This document shows, piece by piece, positions 1 through 11,500 of a stretch of 64,000 nt of DNA. This DNA is from Larix kaempferi (taxonomy: Eukaryota > Streptophyta > Pinopsida > Pinales > Pinaceae). Under the pieces are notes generated by a model. The model did not search any database, was not told the DNA's origin, and saw nothing but the letters and a program-made list of their open reading frames with translations. The stretch lies in the NCBI GenBank assembly GCA_027924585.1, contig BSBM01002120.1, positions 551,001 to 615,000 of the forward strand, in the 5' to 3' direction. The position numbers and the translations under genes are program-made. How positions within the stretch are numbered: the stretch's first letter is position 1; every line of letters begins with the position of its first letter.

Positions 1-1080
1 GAAAAACTCCGCAACTTCCTCGGAGATAGAAAGAGCAATGATACAACCAAAGTACAAGAGATAGTCTTCTCCTAGTAGATGATCCTCCTCCTCACAAGTG
101 CACCACTTTCTGAGAGAGACATAAGTGAGTAGTGAGTGATCAAATAGAGATCTCTCAATCTCTATTTAAACTTGTCTTGTCCTGCCCAATAAACTAGTGT
201 GGCTGACTTGTCTAGCTTAGCCTAATAACCCACGGTTACATTAATCCGGGAAGAATCCATCAAGGTGATCTAATAACCCATCAAGTATAAGTGACAACAC
301 TTATAATATAAATGACGACACTTCCATATAGAGGAATAATAACATCTCTATAGGAATACAAACACTTCCGTATAGAGGAATAATAACATCTCTATAGGAA
401 TACAATATACATGGGTAAAATACATTTCGAAGTTACATATACATCAACAGTTTTTGATCCAGTCGGCGCCGTTTCAGATCCCTCTGTTTTCGATCACTTC
501 TGCGCCATTGCAAATCTATCTGTTTTAGATCCAGCCATTTTCGATCCAGTCGACGCCGTTTCAATCCCTCCATTTCTGATCACTTCTGCACCATTGCATA
601 TCTATCTATTTTAGATCCCTTTTGCACCGTTGCAGATCCATATCTCCCTTTTTTCACTCTATTTCCCTTGACACCCCGGTAATCCCATTTGCATATTTCA
701 TTCCTAAGGACCCTATCCCAAATTCCACTTCCCAAAGCCCGAAATCCCACATTTGTCTATTTTTAGGGTTTACCATAACTTCTCTGAATTTCACCCAATA
801 GCCTCCAAATTTTACCACCGAGTTACTTTCCTAATTCTGCTTCTTTGTCCCTCTCTTCCAAATTTTCTCATTCTTTCATCCCGCTTCTGAAATCCCCATT
901 TTTTGCTTCCCTGTCCATCAGAAAGTGTCCAAAACCTAGTCAAACCCCAATTACCCCTCCGAGTTTTTCCCAAATCCAAATTTCCCTTTACTAAATATGC
1001 TTTTGTTTGTGTTTTTCTATCTATTCCCCAAAAAAAAAACACTCCTGGTTATGATTGTCACCTGCGCAGGAGCAACAACC
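1..1080. repeat. Non-coding leader with two short tandem repeats
   Basis: I recognise no gene here. Two direct tandem repeats are visible. A 44-bp unit occurs twice at about 318-405, beginning acacttcc(a/g)tatagagg. An 87-bp unit occurs about twice at 456-629, beginning gatccagtcg(g/a)cgccg. The stretch leads into the gag-like frame at 1081 and may be the 5' untranslated region of the gypsy element. No sequence matching the 3' LTR at 3584 is present upstream, so the 5' LTR is either missing or left of the window. The short open frames are not convincing as genes. Confidence 0.5.
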
Positions 1081-1873
1081 ATGGAGGAAGCAGTTGCAAC
1101 CATCCAAACCAAACTCCAAGATCTAGATGAGAAATTTCTCATCCTCCATCCTCAGCATTCAACCATGAACAATAACCGACAACATGAATCTTTAGCAGCC
1201 AATGGGTTCTCTTCTTCCAACAATTTCCATTGTCCAAAGCTTGAATTTCCTTGCTTTAATGGTACTGATCCAACTGGATGGATCTATCATGCAAAACAAT
1301 ATTTCAGTCTACATAATACTTTTGATGTCCAAAAAGTTCAACTTGCATCCTTTCATTTGGAACAAGAAGCCCTTCAATGGTACCATTGGTACATCAAGGC
1401 TCATGACGAGCCAAAATGGACAGATTTTTGCCAAACCCCTTTTGCAACGATTTGGTCCTAGTGCTTTTGATGACTTAATCGGAGCACTCACTAAACTTCA
1501 TCAAAGTGGCACTGTGAGAGAGTATCAGATAGAATTTGAGAAAATATCCAATCACATAGAAGGATTATTTGATGAATTCTATAGGAGTTGTTTTATCAGT
1601 GGTCTTAAGGATGCAATCAAGTCAGAGGTTAAAATGTTCTGTCCCAACACAATGATGGAAGTCCTAGGGTTGCCTAAGTTGGAAGAAGACAAGATTGTAT
1701 CCCAACAGCGCTCCAAACCCACTTTTGTTCCATTCCAAAATATGGGTTCTCAACAACCTCCCATCCCACCAGCTCCTCAACCAACTCCTATCAATCATTT
1801 GTCTAAAATAGAGATGCAGGAACGCAGAGAAAAAGGGCTTTGTTATAATTGTGATGAGAAATTCACTCGGGGA
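1081..1873 (+). pseudogene. Ty3/gypsy gag fragment (capsid plus zinc knuckle), frameshifted
   Basis: The likely start is ATG at 1081 in good context (caaccATGg), giving MEEAVATIQTKLQDL. The capsid-like region includes FPCFNGTDPTGWIYHAKQYF, typical of the plant retrotransposon gag family. The frame is lost near 1430 and continues in the next frame with LLQRFGPSAFDDLIGALTKL. A CCHC zinc knuckle begins CYNCDEKF at about 1843, but its histidine position reads Asp (GDRC). A second frameshift near 1857 is needed to reach the last cysteine. Two frameshifts plus the altered knuckle mark it as non-functional. Confidence 0.8.
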
Positions 1874-2267
1874 TAGATGTGTTCAACAAAAGCTCTATCT
1901 ATTGGATATGGATTCTCTGTCTACCTCTACAATTGGTCATGAAACTCCAGATACAATGGATGATCAGGTCGACATTCAGGAGCCGCTTATTGAACCCCCA
2001 TCTCAAGATGAACAACTAGATATATCTCTCCATGCTTTATCTGGCGTCACCACCCCCAAAACAATGCGGGTTAGGGGTTACTTCAAGAAGCTTCCTCTTA
2101 CAATACTCATTGATTCTGGTAGCACTCATACCTTCATTGATCCTCGGATCGCCAAACATGCTGATTGTTTTGTCCATCCTTGCTCCAACTTTGAAGTCAT
2201 GGTTGCCAATGGCGGCACCTTACCTTGCAAGGGGAAGTGTCACAATGTGCATATCTCTCTGGAATAG
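1874..2267 (+). pseudogene. Ty3/gypsy retropepsin-like protease fragment
   Basis: The frame 1851-2267 contains LTILIDSGSTHTFIDPRIAK at about 2097-2156. This is the D-S/T-G active-site loop of a pepsin-like retroviral-type protease, in the context usual for plant Ty3/gypsy elements. It is preceded by a short acidic linker and ends at a stop at 2265. The protease would mature the Gag-Pol polyprotein, but here it is cut off from both gag and the downstream pol segments. Confidence 0.8.
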
Positions 2268-2285
2268 TATAACCTACGCTCTGAC

Positions 2286-3003
2286 ATGTTTTCCTTGTCC
2301 CTAGGCAGATGTGATGGCATTCAATGGTTACGCACACTTGGCCCCATCTTATGGGATTTTGATGAACTTTGGATGCAGTTTTCGGTCAATGGGAAACAAC
2401 AAAAATTTAAGGGCTTACAACAAGGGTCTCTCAACATCATCAGTTCACATCGCTTGGAAAAGATCCTTAAGAAGAATTCACATGGTGTCATCGCTCAACT
2501 CCATTCCATTCAGATGTACCCATCAATGGTCTCCCCTACTTCCTTGGATAGATATGCAGGTGTCCTTGCTGAACCAGTGGGCTTGTCTCCTTCAAGAATC
2601 CTTTCCGGTACGAATTTAGCCGCATCTACATCTCAACAAGAAATGATGGCTATTTTGCATGCAGTACAGAAGTGGCAGCCATACCTATTAGGGAATTATT
2701 TCTGCATCAAGACTGATCTCTAGAGTCTGGAAAATTTCATGGAACAATGGGTCTCCTCCCCAACACACCTGAAATGGGTTATCCAACTCATGGGTTATAC
2801 CTATGCGATCACTTACAAGAAGGGTAAGGACAATATGGTGGCAGATGCTCCTTCTCGCACATTTGATGACCCAATTTCTCTTACAATTATTTCTCTACGT
2901 GTTCCAAATTGGCTGCAATATGTTCAACAGGGCTATCCCTTCAATGAAATCCATGCTTCTTCATCAGCAGCGCACTCTGGGTTCCTCAAAACGTATGATC
3001 GAT
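2286..3003 (+). pseudogene. Ty3/gypsy RT/RNase H remnant
   Basis: The stretch 2560-2723 reads RYAGVLAE, then STSQQEMMAILHAVQKWQPY, and later FCIKTDL. After an in-frame stop it continues with THLKWVIQLMGY, YKKGKDNMVADAPSR. These match the order of conserved blocks of the RNase H domain and tether of Ty3/gypsy polyproteins (usual ending ADALSR). Most of the reverse transcriptase, including the YxDD catalytic box, is absent. The 2286-2560 interval is poorly alignable by eye and probably contains the deletion junction. Confidence 0.75.
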
Positions 3004-3027
3004 AACAATGTAACTTTTTTTGGTAGG

Positions 3028-3560
3028 GACTGAAAATGACAATTCAACAGATGGTGGTTGAATGTGATACTTGCTAGGTCAACAAGGGTGAAACGACATT
3101 CCTTTCAGGACTGCCCGAACCCTTTCCCATCCCTACACAAATGTGGAAAGCTATTTATATGGATTTCCTAGAAGCGCTCCAGTGGTACAATACCACATCT
3201 AAAAGGACACCATATGAAGCATTTTATGGACAAGCACCACCAGTTCTTCTTCCATACATGTTGCACAGCTCCCTAGTTCAGGAAATTGACTCGGTTCTTC
3301 GAAACCGCGATCAGATTCTTCTCATTCTGTAGGACAATCTTCACATGGAAAGAATTCGACTGAAACAACAAGCCAATCAACATCGTTCTGAGCACACTTG
3401 TCACGTAGCTGATATGGTCATTCTCCATCTACATTCTTCCAAGCAATCCTCCCTGGAACTCAAAAGGCGTCAGTGGGCCGGAATGCAACACAAGGATGCT
3501 ACAGGGGAACCACTCCTTCAGATTCTGCATCAATTTCCACATCTAAAGCATTGAGGGAAA
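3028..3560 (+). pseudogene. Ty3/gypsy integrase remnant with core deleted
   Basis: Readable pieces are the end of the zinc-binding segment (MTIQQMVVECDTC), a linker ending PFPIPTQMWKAIYMDF, and then directly ALQWYNTTSKRTPYEAFYGQ, which belongs after the catalytic core. The D,D-35-E core in between is therefore largely deleted. A C-terminal piece (RIRLKQQANQHRSEHTCHVAD, read over 3345-3420) follows after a stop. The duplication breakpoint at 3484 falls in this tail. Confidence 0.7.
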
Positions 3561-3583
3561 ATCTTTTTCTAAGGGAGAGGGGA

Positions 3584-3977
3584 TGTTAGGAACCCATGTC
3601 AACCCTTCTATTTACTTTGTTAGTATATTGTTGTTGGACACATATTCTTCGTAAGTTGTCCTGTAGTATTTGTTGATCCATAGTTTGTATTATTGTTGTT
3701 GGAGGCATATGCTTTGTAAATCGTCCCATAGTAATTGTTGATCCATATTTTGTATTGGACCATGGGTTGTATTGGCACATGGTATTAACCCATGGTATTG
3801 GCGCTGAGACTTAGTATATAATTTTGTGTTAAGACCAATGAAGGGATGGTGAATTTATTTGTATTGATCTCGCTCAAATGAGGTTGCCCCATCGAAGTGG
3901 CATGCAATCAATATAAAAGTGATTATGAGTTCTGTTATTTCTACTATCTCGTGTATTTTCATTAATTAATTATTGCA
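3584..3977 (+). repeat. 3' LTR of the gypsy element, copy A
   Basis: The LTR starts TGTTAGGAACC right after a polypurine tract (aagggagagggga, 3571-3583) and ends ...TATTGCA, giving TG...CA termini and a length of 394 bp. A TATA-like tatataat lies near 3816. Inside is an imperfect 65-bp direct duplication (3627-3691 and 3692-3756). The LTR ends directly at the trinucleotide satellite, so the element probably inserted into it. No 5' partner is in the window, so a target-site duplication cannot be tested. Confidence 0.75.
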
Positions 3978-4626
3978 AGTTCATCACATATTCATCATCA
4001 TCATCATCATCATCTTCATCACCATCACCATCATCATCAACATCTTCATCATCATCACCATCTTCATCATCATCAACATATTCATCATCATTGTCATCTC
4101 TAGGTTCCTCATCAACATCTCCATCATAATCATCTTCATCATCATCATCATCATCTTCATCACCATCACCATCATCTTCATCACCATCACCATCATCATC
4201 ATCATCAAAATACTCATCATCATTGTCATCTCTAGGTTCCTCATCAACATCTCCATCATCATCATCTTCTTCACCATCATCATCATCTTCTTCACCATCA
4301 TCATCTTCATCACCATCACCATCATCATCAACATCTTCATCATCATCACCACCATCATCATCATCAACATATTCATCATCATTTTCATCTCTAGGTTCCT
4401 CATCAACATATCCATCATCATCATATTCTTCATTTTCATCATCTTCATCACAATCACCATTGCCATCATCATCATCATCTTCATCACCATCCCCATCATC
4501 GTCAACATCATCATCATCATCACCATTAACATCATCATCAACATCTTCATCATCATCATCACTATCAACATCTTCATCATCATTGTCATCTCTAGGTTCC
4601 TCATCGACATCTCCATCATCATCATC

Positions 4627-4662
<36 letters not shown>

Positions 4663-6883
4663 TTCATCACCATCACCATCTTCATCACCATCACCATCAT
4701 CATCATCAACATCTTCATCACCATCACCATCATCATCATTATCAACATATTCATAATCATTGGCATCTCTAGGTTCCTCATCAACATCTCCATCCTCATC
4801 TTCATCATCATCATCATCGTCATCATCATCTTCATCACCATCACCATCATCATCAACATCTTCATCATCATCACCATCATCATCGTCATCATCTTCATCA
4901 TCATTGTCATCTCTAGGTTCCTCAACAACATCTCCATCATCATCATCTTCTTCATCATCATCATCTTCATCACCATCACCATCACCATCACCATCATCAT
5001 CAACATCTCCATCATCATCATCTTATTCATCATTGTCATCATCATCTTCATCACCATCACCATCATCAACAACATCTTCATCGTCATCACCATCACCATC
5101 ACCATCATCATCAACATCTTCATCATCATCACCATCATCATTATCATCAACATCTTCATCATCATTGTGATCTCTATGTTCATCATCAACATCTCCATCA
5201 TCATCATCTTCATCATCATCATCATCATCATCATCTTCATCACCATCACCATCATAATCAACATCTTCATCACCATCCCCATCATCATCATCATCAACAT
5301 ATTCATCATCATTTTCATCTCTAGGTTCCCCATCAACATCTCCATCATCATCATCCTCATCATCCTCATTATCATCATTATCATCATCTTCATCACCATC
5401 ACCATCATTATCAACATCTTCATCATCATCACCATCATTATCATCATCAACATCTTCATCATCATTGTCATCTCTAGGTTCCTCATCAACATATGCATCA
5501 TCATCATCACCTTCTTCATCATTATCATCTTCATCACCATCACCATCACATCATCATCAACATCTTCATCATCACCACCATCAACATCTTCATCATCATT
5601 GTCATGTCTAGGTTCCTCATCAACATCTCCATCATCGTCATCTTCATCATCATCATCATCATCATCATCTTCATCACCATCTCCATCATTATCAACATCT
5701 TCATCATCATCACCATCATCAACATCATCATCATCATCAACATCTTCATGATCATTGTCATCTCTAGGTTCCTCATCAACATCTCCATCGTCATCATCTT
5801 CTTCATAATCATCATCATCATCTACATCACCATCACCATCATCATCAACATCTTCATCACCATCACGATCATCATCATCATCATTGTCATCTCTAGGTTC
5901 CTCATCAACATCTCCATCATCATCATCATCATCTTCTTCATCATCATCTTCTTCATCATAATCATCATCATCTTCATCACCATCACCATCATCATCAACA
6001 TCTTCATCACCATCACCATCATTATCATCATCATCAACATCTTCATCATCGTTTTCATCTCAAGGTTACTTATCAACATCTCCATCATCATCATCTTCTT
6101 CTTCATCATCATCATCATCTTCATCACCATCACCATCATTATCAACATCTTCATCATCATCACCGTCATCATCATCATCATCAACATCTTCATCATCATT
6201 GTCATGTCTAGGTTCCTCATCAACATCTCCATCATCATCATCTTCTTCATCATAATCATCACCATCACCATCACCATCATCATCAACATCTTCATCATCA
6301 TCACCATCATCATCATCATCAACATCTTCATGATCATTGTCATCTTTAGGTTCCTCATCAACATCCCCATCATCATCATCTTCATCACCATCATCATATT
6401 CATCATCATCAACATCTCCATCATCACCATCATCTTCATCATCATCATCATCTTCATCATCTTCCTCACCATCAACATCAACATCATCATCAACATCATC
6501 ATCAACATCTTCATCATCATCACAATCATCATCATCATGAACATCTTCATCATCAATGTAATCTCTAGGTTCCTCAACAACATCTCCATCATCATCTTCT
6601 TCTTCTTCTTCTTCATCATCATCATCATCATCTTCATCACCATCACCATCATTATCAACATCTTCATCACCATCACCATTATCATCATCATCCACATCTT
6701 CATCATCATTGTCATCTCTAGGTTCCTCATCAACATCTCCATCACCATCATCTTCATCATCATCATCATCATCTTCATCTTCATCATCTTCATCATCATC
6801 ATCAACATCTCCATCATCATCACCATCATCATCATCATCAACATCTTCATCATCATCGTCATCTCTGGGTTCCTCATCAACAT

Positions 6884-6918
<35 letters not shown>

Positions 6919-7366
6919 ACTTCACCACCATCACCATCATCATCAACATATTCATCACCATCATCATCATCATCAACATATTCATCATCATTACCATCAT
7001 CATCATCATCATCTTATATGCTCCTTATATCCAAAATAAGAGAAGCTCCATATGATGATGAAGATGATTTAGATGATGTTGATGAAGATGATGATGATGA
7101 TGAAAATGATGATGATGATCATCATCCTCATCATCATCATTGCCCTCCTGTTCATCATCATTGTCATTTCCCCCTTCCCCATCAACATCTCCATCATCAT
7201 CATCTTCTTCATCACCATCATCATCATCCTCATCACCCTCATCATCACCTTCAACATCTTCATCATCATCACTGTCATCTTCATCTTCATCAAGATCATC
7301 ATCTTTATCATCTTCATCTACATCATGATCATCTTCATTGTCATCACCCTCCTCCTCCTCATCATC
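3978..7366. repeat. ATC/GAT trinucleotide satellite with about 170-bp higher-order unit, copy A
   Basis: The array is an interrupted (ATC)n tract of about 3.4 kb. A non-repetitive marker, tctaggttcctcatcaac, recurs about every 170 bp; about 19 occurrences were counted, including degenerate ones. Because the unit is mostly TCA/CAT/ATC, five of the six frames lack stops and give long homopolymer-like translations (Ile-, Ser-, His-, Met- and Asp-rich). These are not genes. At 7052-7115 the repeat flips to GAT orientation and back, creating a potential hairpin. Confidence 0.93.
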
Positions 7367-7463
7367 TTGTGCACTTATGCACTTAGGGATTAATGTTTAG
7401 AAGAGGCCCTAAAGGCCTTTATGGGGGAGGGGCTCTAGGAACAAACCAAAACATATTGATTTA

Positions 7464-7640
7464 TTTGGCAATAAATGAAGTAAACGTTACCCACCAAACT
7501 ATTTAACGTTCAACAGTAGCGTGCATGCGCTACTAGTGTGTGCGCGTCCTTGTGGAGCATAAAATTCAGAAAATAACTCGCGCTCTTCTCCCTCATTTTT
7601 ATCTTATTCCACGCATGCTTTTCGTTGTTTTCACGCACAA
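7464..7640 (+). promoter_or_regulatory. CG-rich leader upstream of the transposase-like pseudogene, copy A
   Basis: The segment tttggcaataaatgaagtaa and the following taacgtt...gcgtgcatgcgc stretch align by eye with the region upstream of copy C (complement of 62150-62304: tttggcattaaatggtgtaa, then taaacgtt and gcgcgtacgc). Conservation outside coding sequence, about 1.1 kb ahead of the ATG, suggests a promoter or terminal region of the element. It stands out as locally CG-rich in AT-rich surroundings. Copy B has the same at about 24048-24224. Confidence 0.45.
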
Positions 7641-7702
7641 TCCGACAACCATTTGCATCTTGGAGTGAATTCAAACACCATTTGGTATTTCTTTGACAAT
7701 TT

Positions 7703-7842
7703 GGATAGGATACACAAGAGTTGGGGCTCTAGTTGGCTCTTTGGATTGAATACACACTAGTTGGGCTCTATTTGGCTCCTTTGATTGGATACACAACAGT
7801 TGGACTCTATTTGGCTCCTTGGATTGAATTCTCATGCTGCTT
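7703..7842 (+). repeat. About 40-bp tandem repeat, 3-4 units
   Basis: Units start at 7703, 7743, 7783 and 7821, each of the form ggattg(a/g)atacaca...ttgg(g)ctctatttggctcctt. Spacing is 40, 40 and 38 bp, and the fourth unit is degenerate. The repeat lies between the CG-rich leader and the coding part of the transposase-like element and is also present in copy B (24287-24426). No function is evident. Confidence 0.7.
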
Positions 7843-8582
7843 GGACACAGTTGAACTCTGCTTACATATAGTGGATACATCAAAAGAGCATTTTACATTT
7901 GAAGCAAAGAGCAATCATAATCCTTGAGGTATGGTGACCTCTTCCTCTTGTTAAATGTATTTTAGTCTTCATTCACTTTGTTTGAATTGTATCTATTTTA
8001 GTTTTTCTTCATGAATTGTATGATAGATGTATTTTAGTCTTCTTAATCTTCAACATAGACAATAAAAACATCTTACCACAAAAAAACTACAACATGCACC
8101 AAGCAATGCTTTGAACCTTTCATGAAGATAATAAAAAAAACTTGCTTGCATTACCACCAATAAGCTTTCATAGTCACATTTAACTCCATCTAGTACACAA
8201 ACATTTGTTGAATTCCTCATGATTTCAGTACAACTCACACAAACACCTAAAGAATCAAACTCAAGTAATCTTTTGGGGTTATTTTCCCTCATCCAAAACA
8301 TGAAAATGAAGTGAGTAGGAGCTTCTCCTTTTGTAGGAAATGTGCTCCTACTAACATCCCATACCACCATCCAATTGAGTTCCTAGAGGTGACGTTGTTG
8401 TTATATCTATGACATTCTCAATAGCTTTTATGATTATATGAAAACATTCTCACTAGATGTTGTTGTACATAATCACTTGCTACATCGAGTTTTAATAATC
8501 ATGCCCATCAAGTTTTAATATCTTATTTGTTGTTCATTCTTGAAGGGGTGATATTTTTGTTTTGTTAAAAAACTTATTGAAT

Positions 8583-11500
8583 ATGGGAAACATACGTAAT
8601 AATAAAAGAAAGTCTAGAAGGAAGGAGCTGCCCCCTGAAAAGGCCCATGAGATAAGAGAAAAGGTCAGGTTGTACATGGAAAACCATAGACATCAAGATG
8701 CTAGTGCCTTATATCCATCAACAAGCAACAACGAAGTGGTTGAAGTCAATCAAATATTGCTTGATGTCGAGTATGAAGGGATTGATGTTGAATAGTTTGT
8801 TAATTGGAAACCTCCCCAAGAAGAGCACACACATGTCGAACACACTTCGTTGTAGGACCAAATTGTGAACGAAGGGCCACAACAAACTGGTGATGAGACT
8901 CGTACTTCCTTTCCTACTCCCTTGCCTCGATTATCAAGCGTACTACGAAGAACTCCCAGACGTATTCATGTGGATCAAAGTTCATTTTCAGGACTTGAAG
9001 GTAAGTTTCCCAAACACACTATTGATTTCCATTGTAACAGGATAATCAAAGAATTTTTTGAATCCAAAACCGATGCAGCAAAATGTCAGTTGTTTCTAGC
9101 TTTGTTAAAATCACATTGTCTACCTCATGTTAGGAGAATTGTTGGCATAAAGGTAGTTAGAATTTCAGAGGCCAATGATCATGTTGTTAGAAATCTACAA
9201 TCTGCATTTAATTTGATTGGAAAAACTTCTCTCACAAAACATTTTAATGCGGCCCGTCGTGTACTATCAGAATCAATCGTAGAAAAGTCCACAATTCAAC
9301 GTCACCTACTATCAAACACATGTAAAATATTTAAAGTAGATAGAAAGACTCTTCAAAAGTATTATGCTATTAGAGAAAAACTTGAGACACCGGGCCAAAA
9401 ATATTGTCGGGCCTTTGTTGATAAGTTACCTCGTTCAGACATGAAGCTTATTGATGTTGTTAAAGAACTAGTACAAAAGTTTTGGCATGATAACACTAGA
9501 CCATCATCGAATCAAAGAGATGTGTTAAAGTTGAGAAAATGCGTTAAGGGGTGTGAACCCCATGTCAAGCACTTCCTTGACATGACACAAACAGAACTCT
9601 ACGAGAGGTTCAAGAATGAGCACACACAATTGAACTTGGGCCAAAGGTCCTTTGAAAAATGCAAACCCTGGTATGTTAGAATTTGCATTGATCGCAACAC
9701 ATGTTGTTGTAGATACCATGTAAAATTTGAGTACTATTATGATACATATAGACATATATTTTGTGATTTGCATACTAACATTGTGCAAGAATTCCCATCG
9801 TTACAGCCACCGAATGCATCCAGAGAATTTATACATAGCATAATGTGTCCAAAACCTGAAGGACAAAAATATTATAAAAGATCATGTTTATATGGGACAT
9901 GTTCTAGTTGCAGTGGATTTGCATTATTGAGCCATTGCATCCATGAAACCGAGGAGCACGAATTTGGGGGGATGTCAATAGAAATGCGGAACTTCAAGTA
10001 CATAACATATCAAGTATATAGTGTGAAGGAAAGAAAAAAAAATGCATTGGTGAAGTCACAGGTAATGTAATTTTGCATACTTTTATACTATACATGTTGA
10101 ATTGGTACATATATATTCAGATTGCAAATGTCACGTTGTATTAACTCCCTTGGTTTTGTGGCGCTAGGTACAAATTTGTGATTTCATGAAGGAATTCTAC
10201 CAAAAGATGAATCAATATGTACAACATGTCCATGTAACATTATGGTAGGATGAGCAGTACAGACCGTGCAGGGACACCTTTCCCAATGGCACAATATTGT
10301 TAGTTGTGGACTTTGTTGAAAACTACACCCTGCAGCCACATAATGAGATTCAAAATCAATACTACTATTCAGACCAAGTTAGCATAATGGTCCATATCAC
10401 GTATAGGCATGCACCAGAGAGCAATAATTACATGAGGATAATATTGAAAGAGACCAACTTCTACATCAGTGACGACATGTGCCACGACCTAAATTATGTG
10501 CAACATTACTTCAAAATTTTCTATGATCAGTTGAATGAGAGAGGTATACAGATTGATCAGCATTGGATTTGGTTAGATGGTTGTGTAGGCCAGTTCAAAA
10601 ATGCGCATGTATTCTAGTAGTTGAGTATTTTGCACAAGACTTATGATGTGCTACATATATGGAACTATTTTGAGATCAGGCATGGAAAGGGAGAGCATGA
10701 TGGGTCTGTAGCATGTCTCAAAACTTCCCTACGAAGGGAGGAGATGAGGTGCATGTCAAACCCTCATATTTGGAATGCAGAATCCATAGTTCGATGGTGC
10801 TTTGCAAAAATGTCAGATTGAACCACGGAGCAGCACAAACCAATAGGTAGAGGACATGTTGTCAAAAATTTCTGGCATGTGGTTGATATAGATCGACCGC
10901 GTTCTTATAGTTGTAGTATTGTGCAAGGAACTCATGGATTTCATTTGGTTCGAATCTTAAACAACCCCTTATTTGAAATATGGACGCAGAAACTTGCTTT
11001 CTTTTGTGGGCCTTGCAGCAGTTGTGAGTGGGATGAGTGTGAATCAATGGATTGGGTTGAGGAATGGGATCATGTATCACTTGCAGTGAACCCACATGCA
11101 GTTGTTGAAATAATCCAGTTAGAGGAAGTCCATTCCTCTATTTCGAATGAACATGATCATATATCTTATCTTGTACAGCCAGGTAAACATTTATGCATGC
11201 ATATCTCGGTTCCCTCCTTGTTGTTGTAATTATCCAAGTTATCAAACCACTACTTGTGGGAATATGACCATAAAACGCATTTTTGTAGGACACATCTATA
11301 TAGTTGTCGCCCCAACAGACAGTGCAATTGGGACGAATTATTTGTTAGCACGATGCATCCAGGGGAAGCAAACCCTCCTCGGGTCATTAACCGATAGTGA
11401 AGGCATTACCTTTCCAACTGGCTCGATGGTTGTCTAGGGGGAATATCTTACAATAGATGGAAAGTGACCAAAGAGCAATGGATACACATACACGGATTAT

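Larger units (their letters stand above)
1081..3977 (+). mobile_element. Decayed Ty3/gypsy LTR retrotransposon, 3' part with LTR
   Basis: The order gag, zinc knuckle, aspartic protease, RNase H, integrase fragments, polypurine tract, LTR is that of a Ty3/gypsy element. The coding region is only about 2.5 kb, against 4 kb or more in complete elements. Nearly all of the reverse transcriptase between protease and RNase H is missing, as is the integrase catalytic core. Several frameshifts and stops interrupt the rest. No chromodomain is visible, so assignment to a chromovirus lineage would be a guess. The left breakpoint of the 16.5-kb tandem duplication (3484) lies inside this element, so only its last part is repeated in copy B. 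The element cannot be autonomous. Confidence 0.85.

Noticed and set aside
3984-5549. Possible CRISPR-like array of spaced repeats
   Set aside because: Spacers are low-complexity trinucleotides rather than unique sequences, and the context is a plant genome.
3973-7055. Very long open frames (up to about 600 codons) on both strands, Ile-, Met-, Ser-, His- or Asp-rich
   Set aside because: They are by-products of the ATC/GAT satellite, in which five of six frames lack stops. There is no domain, complex composition or start context.
8865-10070. A separate 401-codon gene starting at 8865
   Set aside because: The position has GTG, not ATG. It is the part of a longer exon that follows the stop at 8853, in the same frame as the MGN start at 8583.
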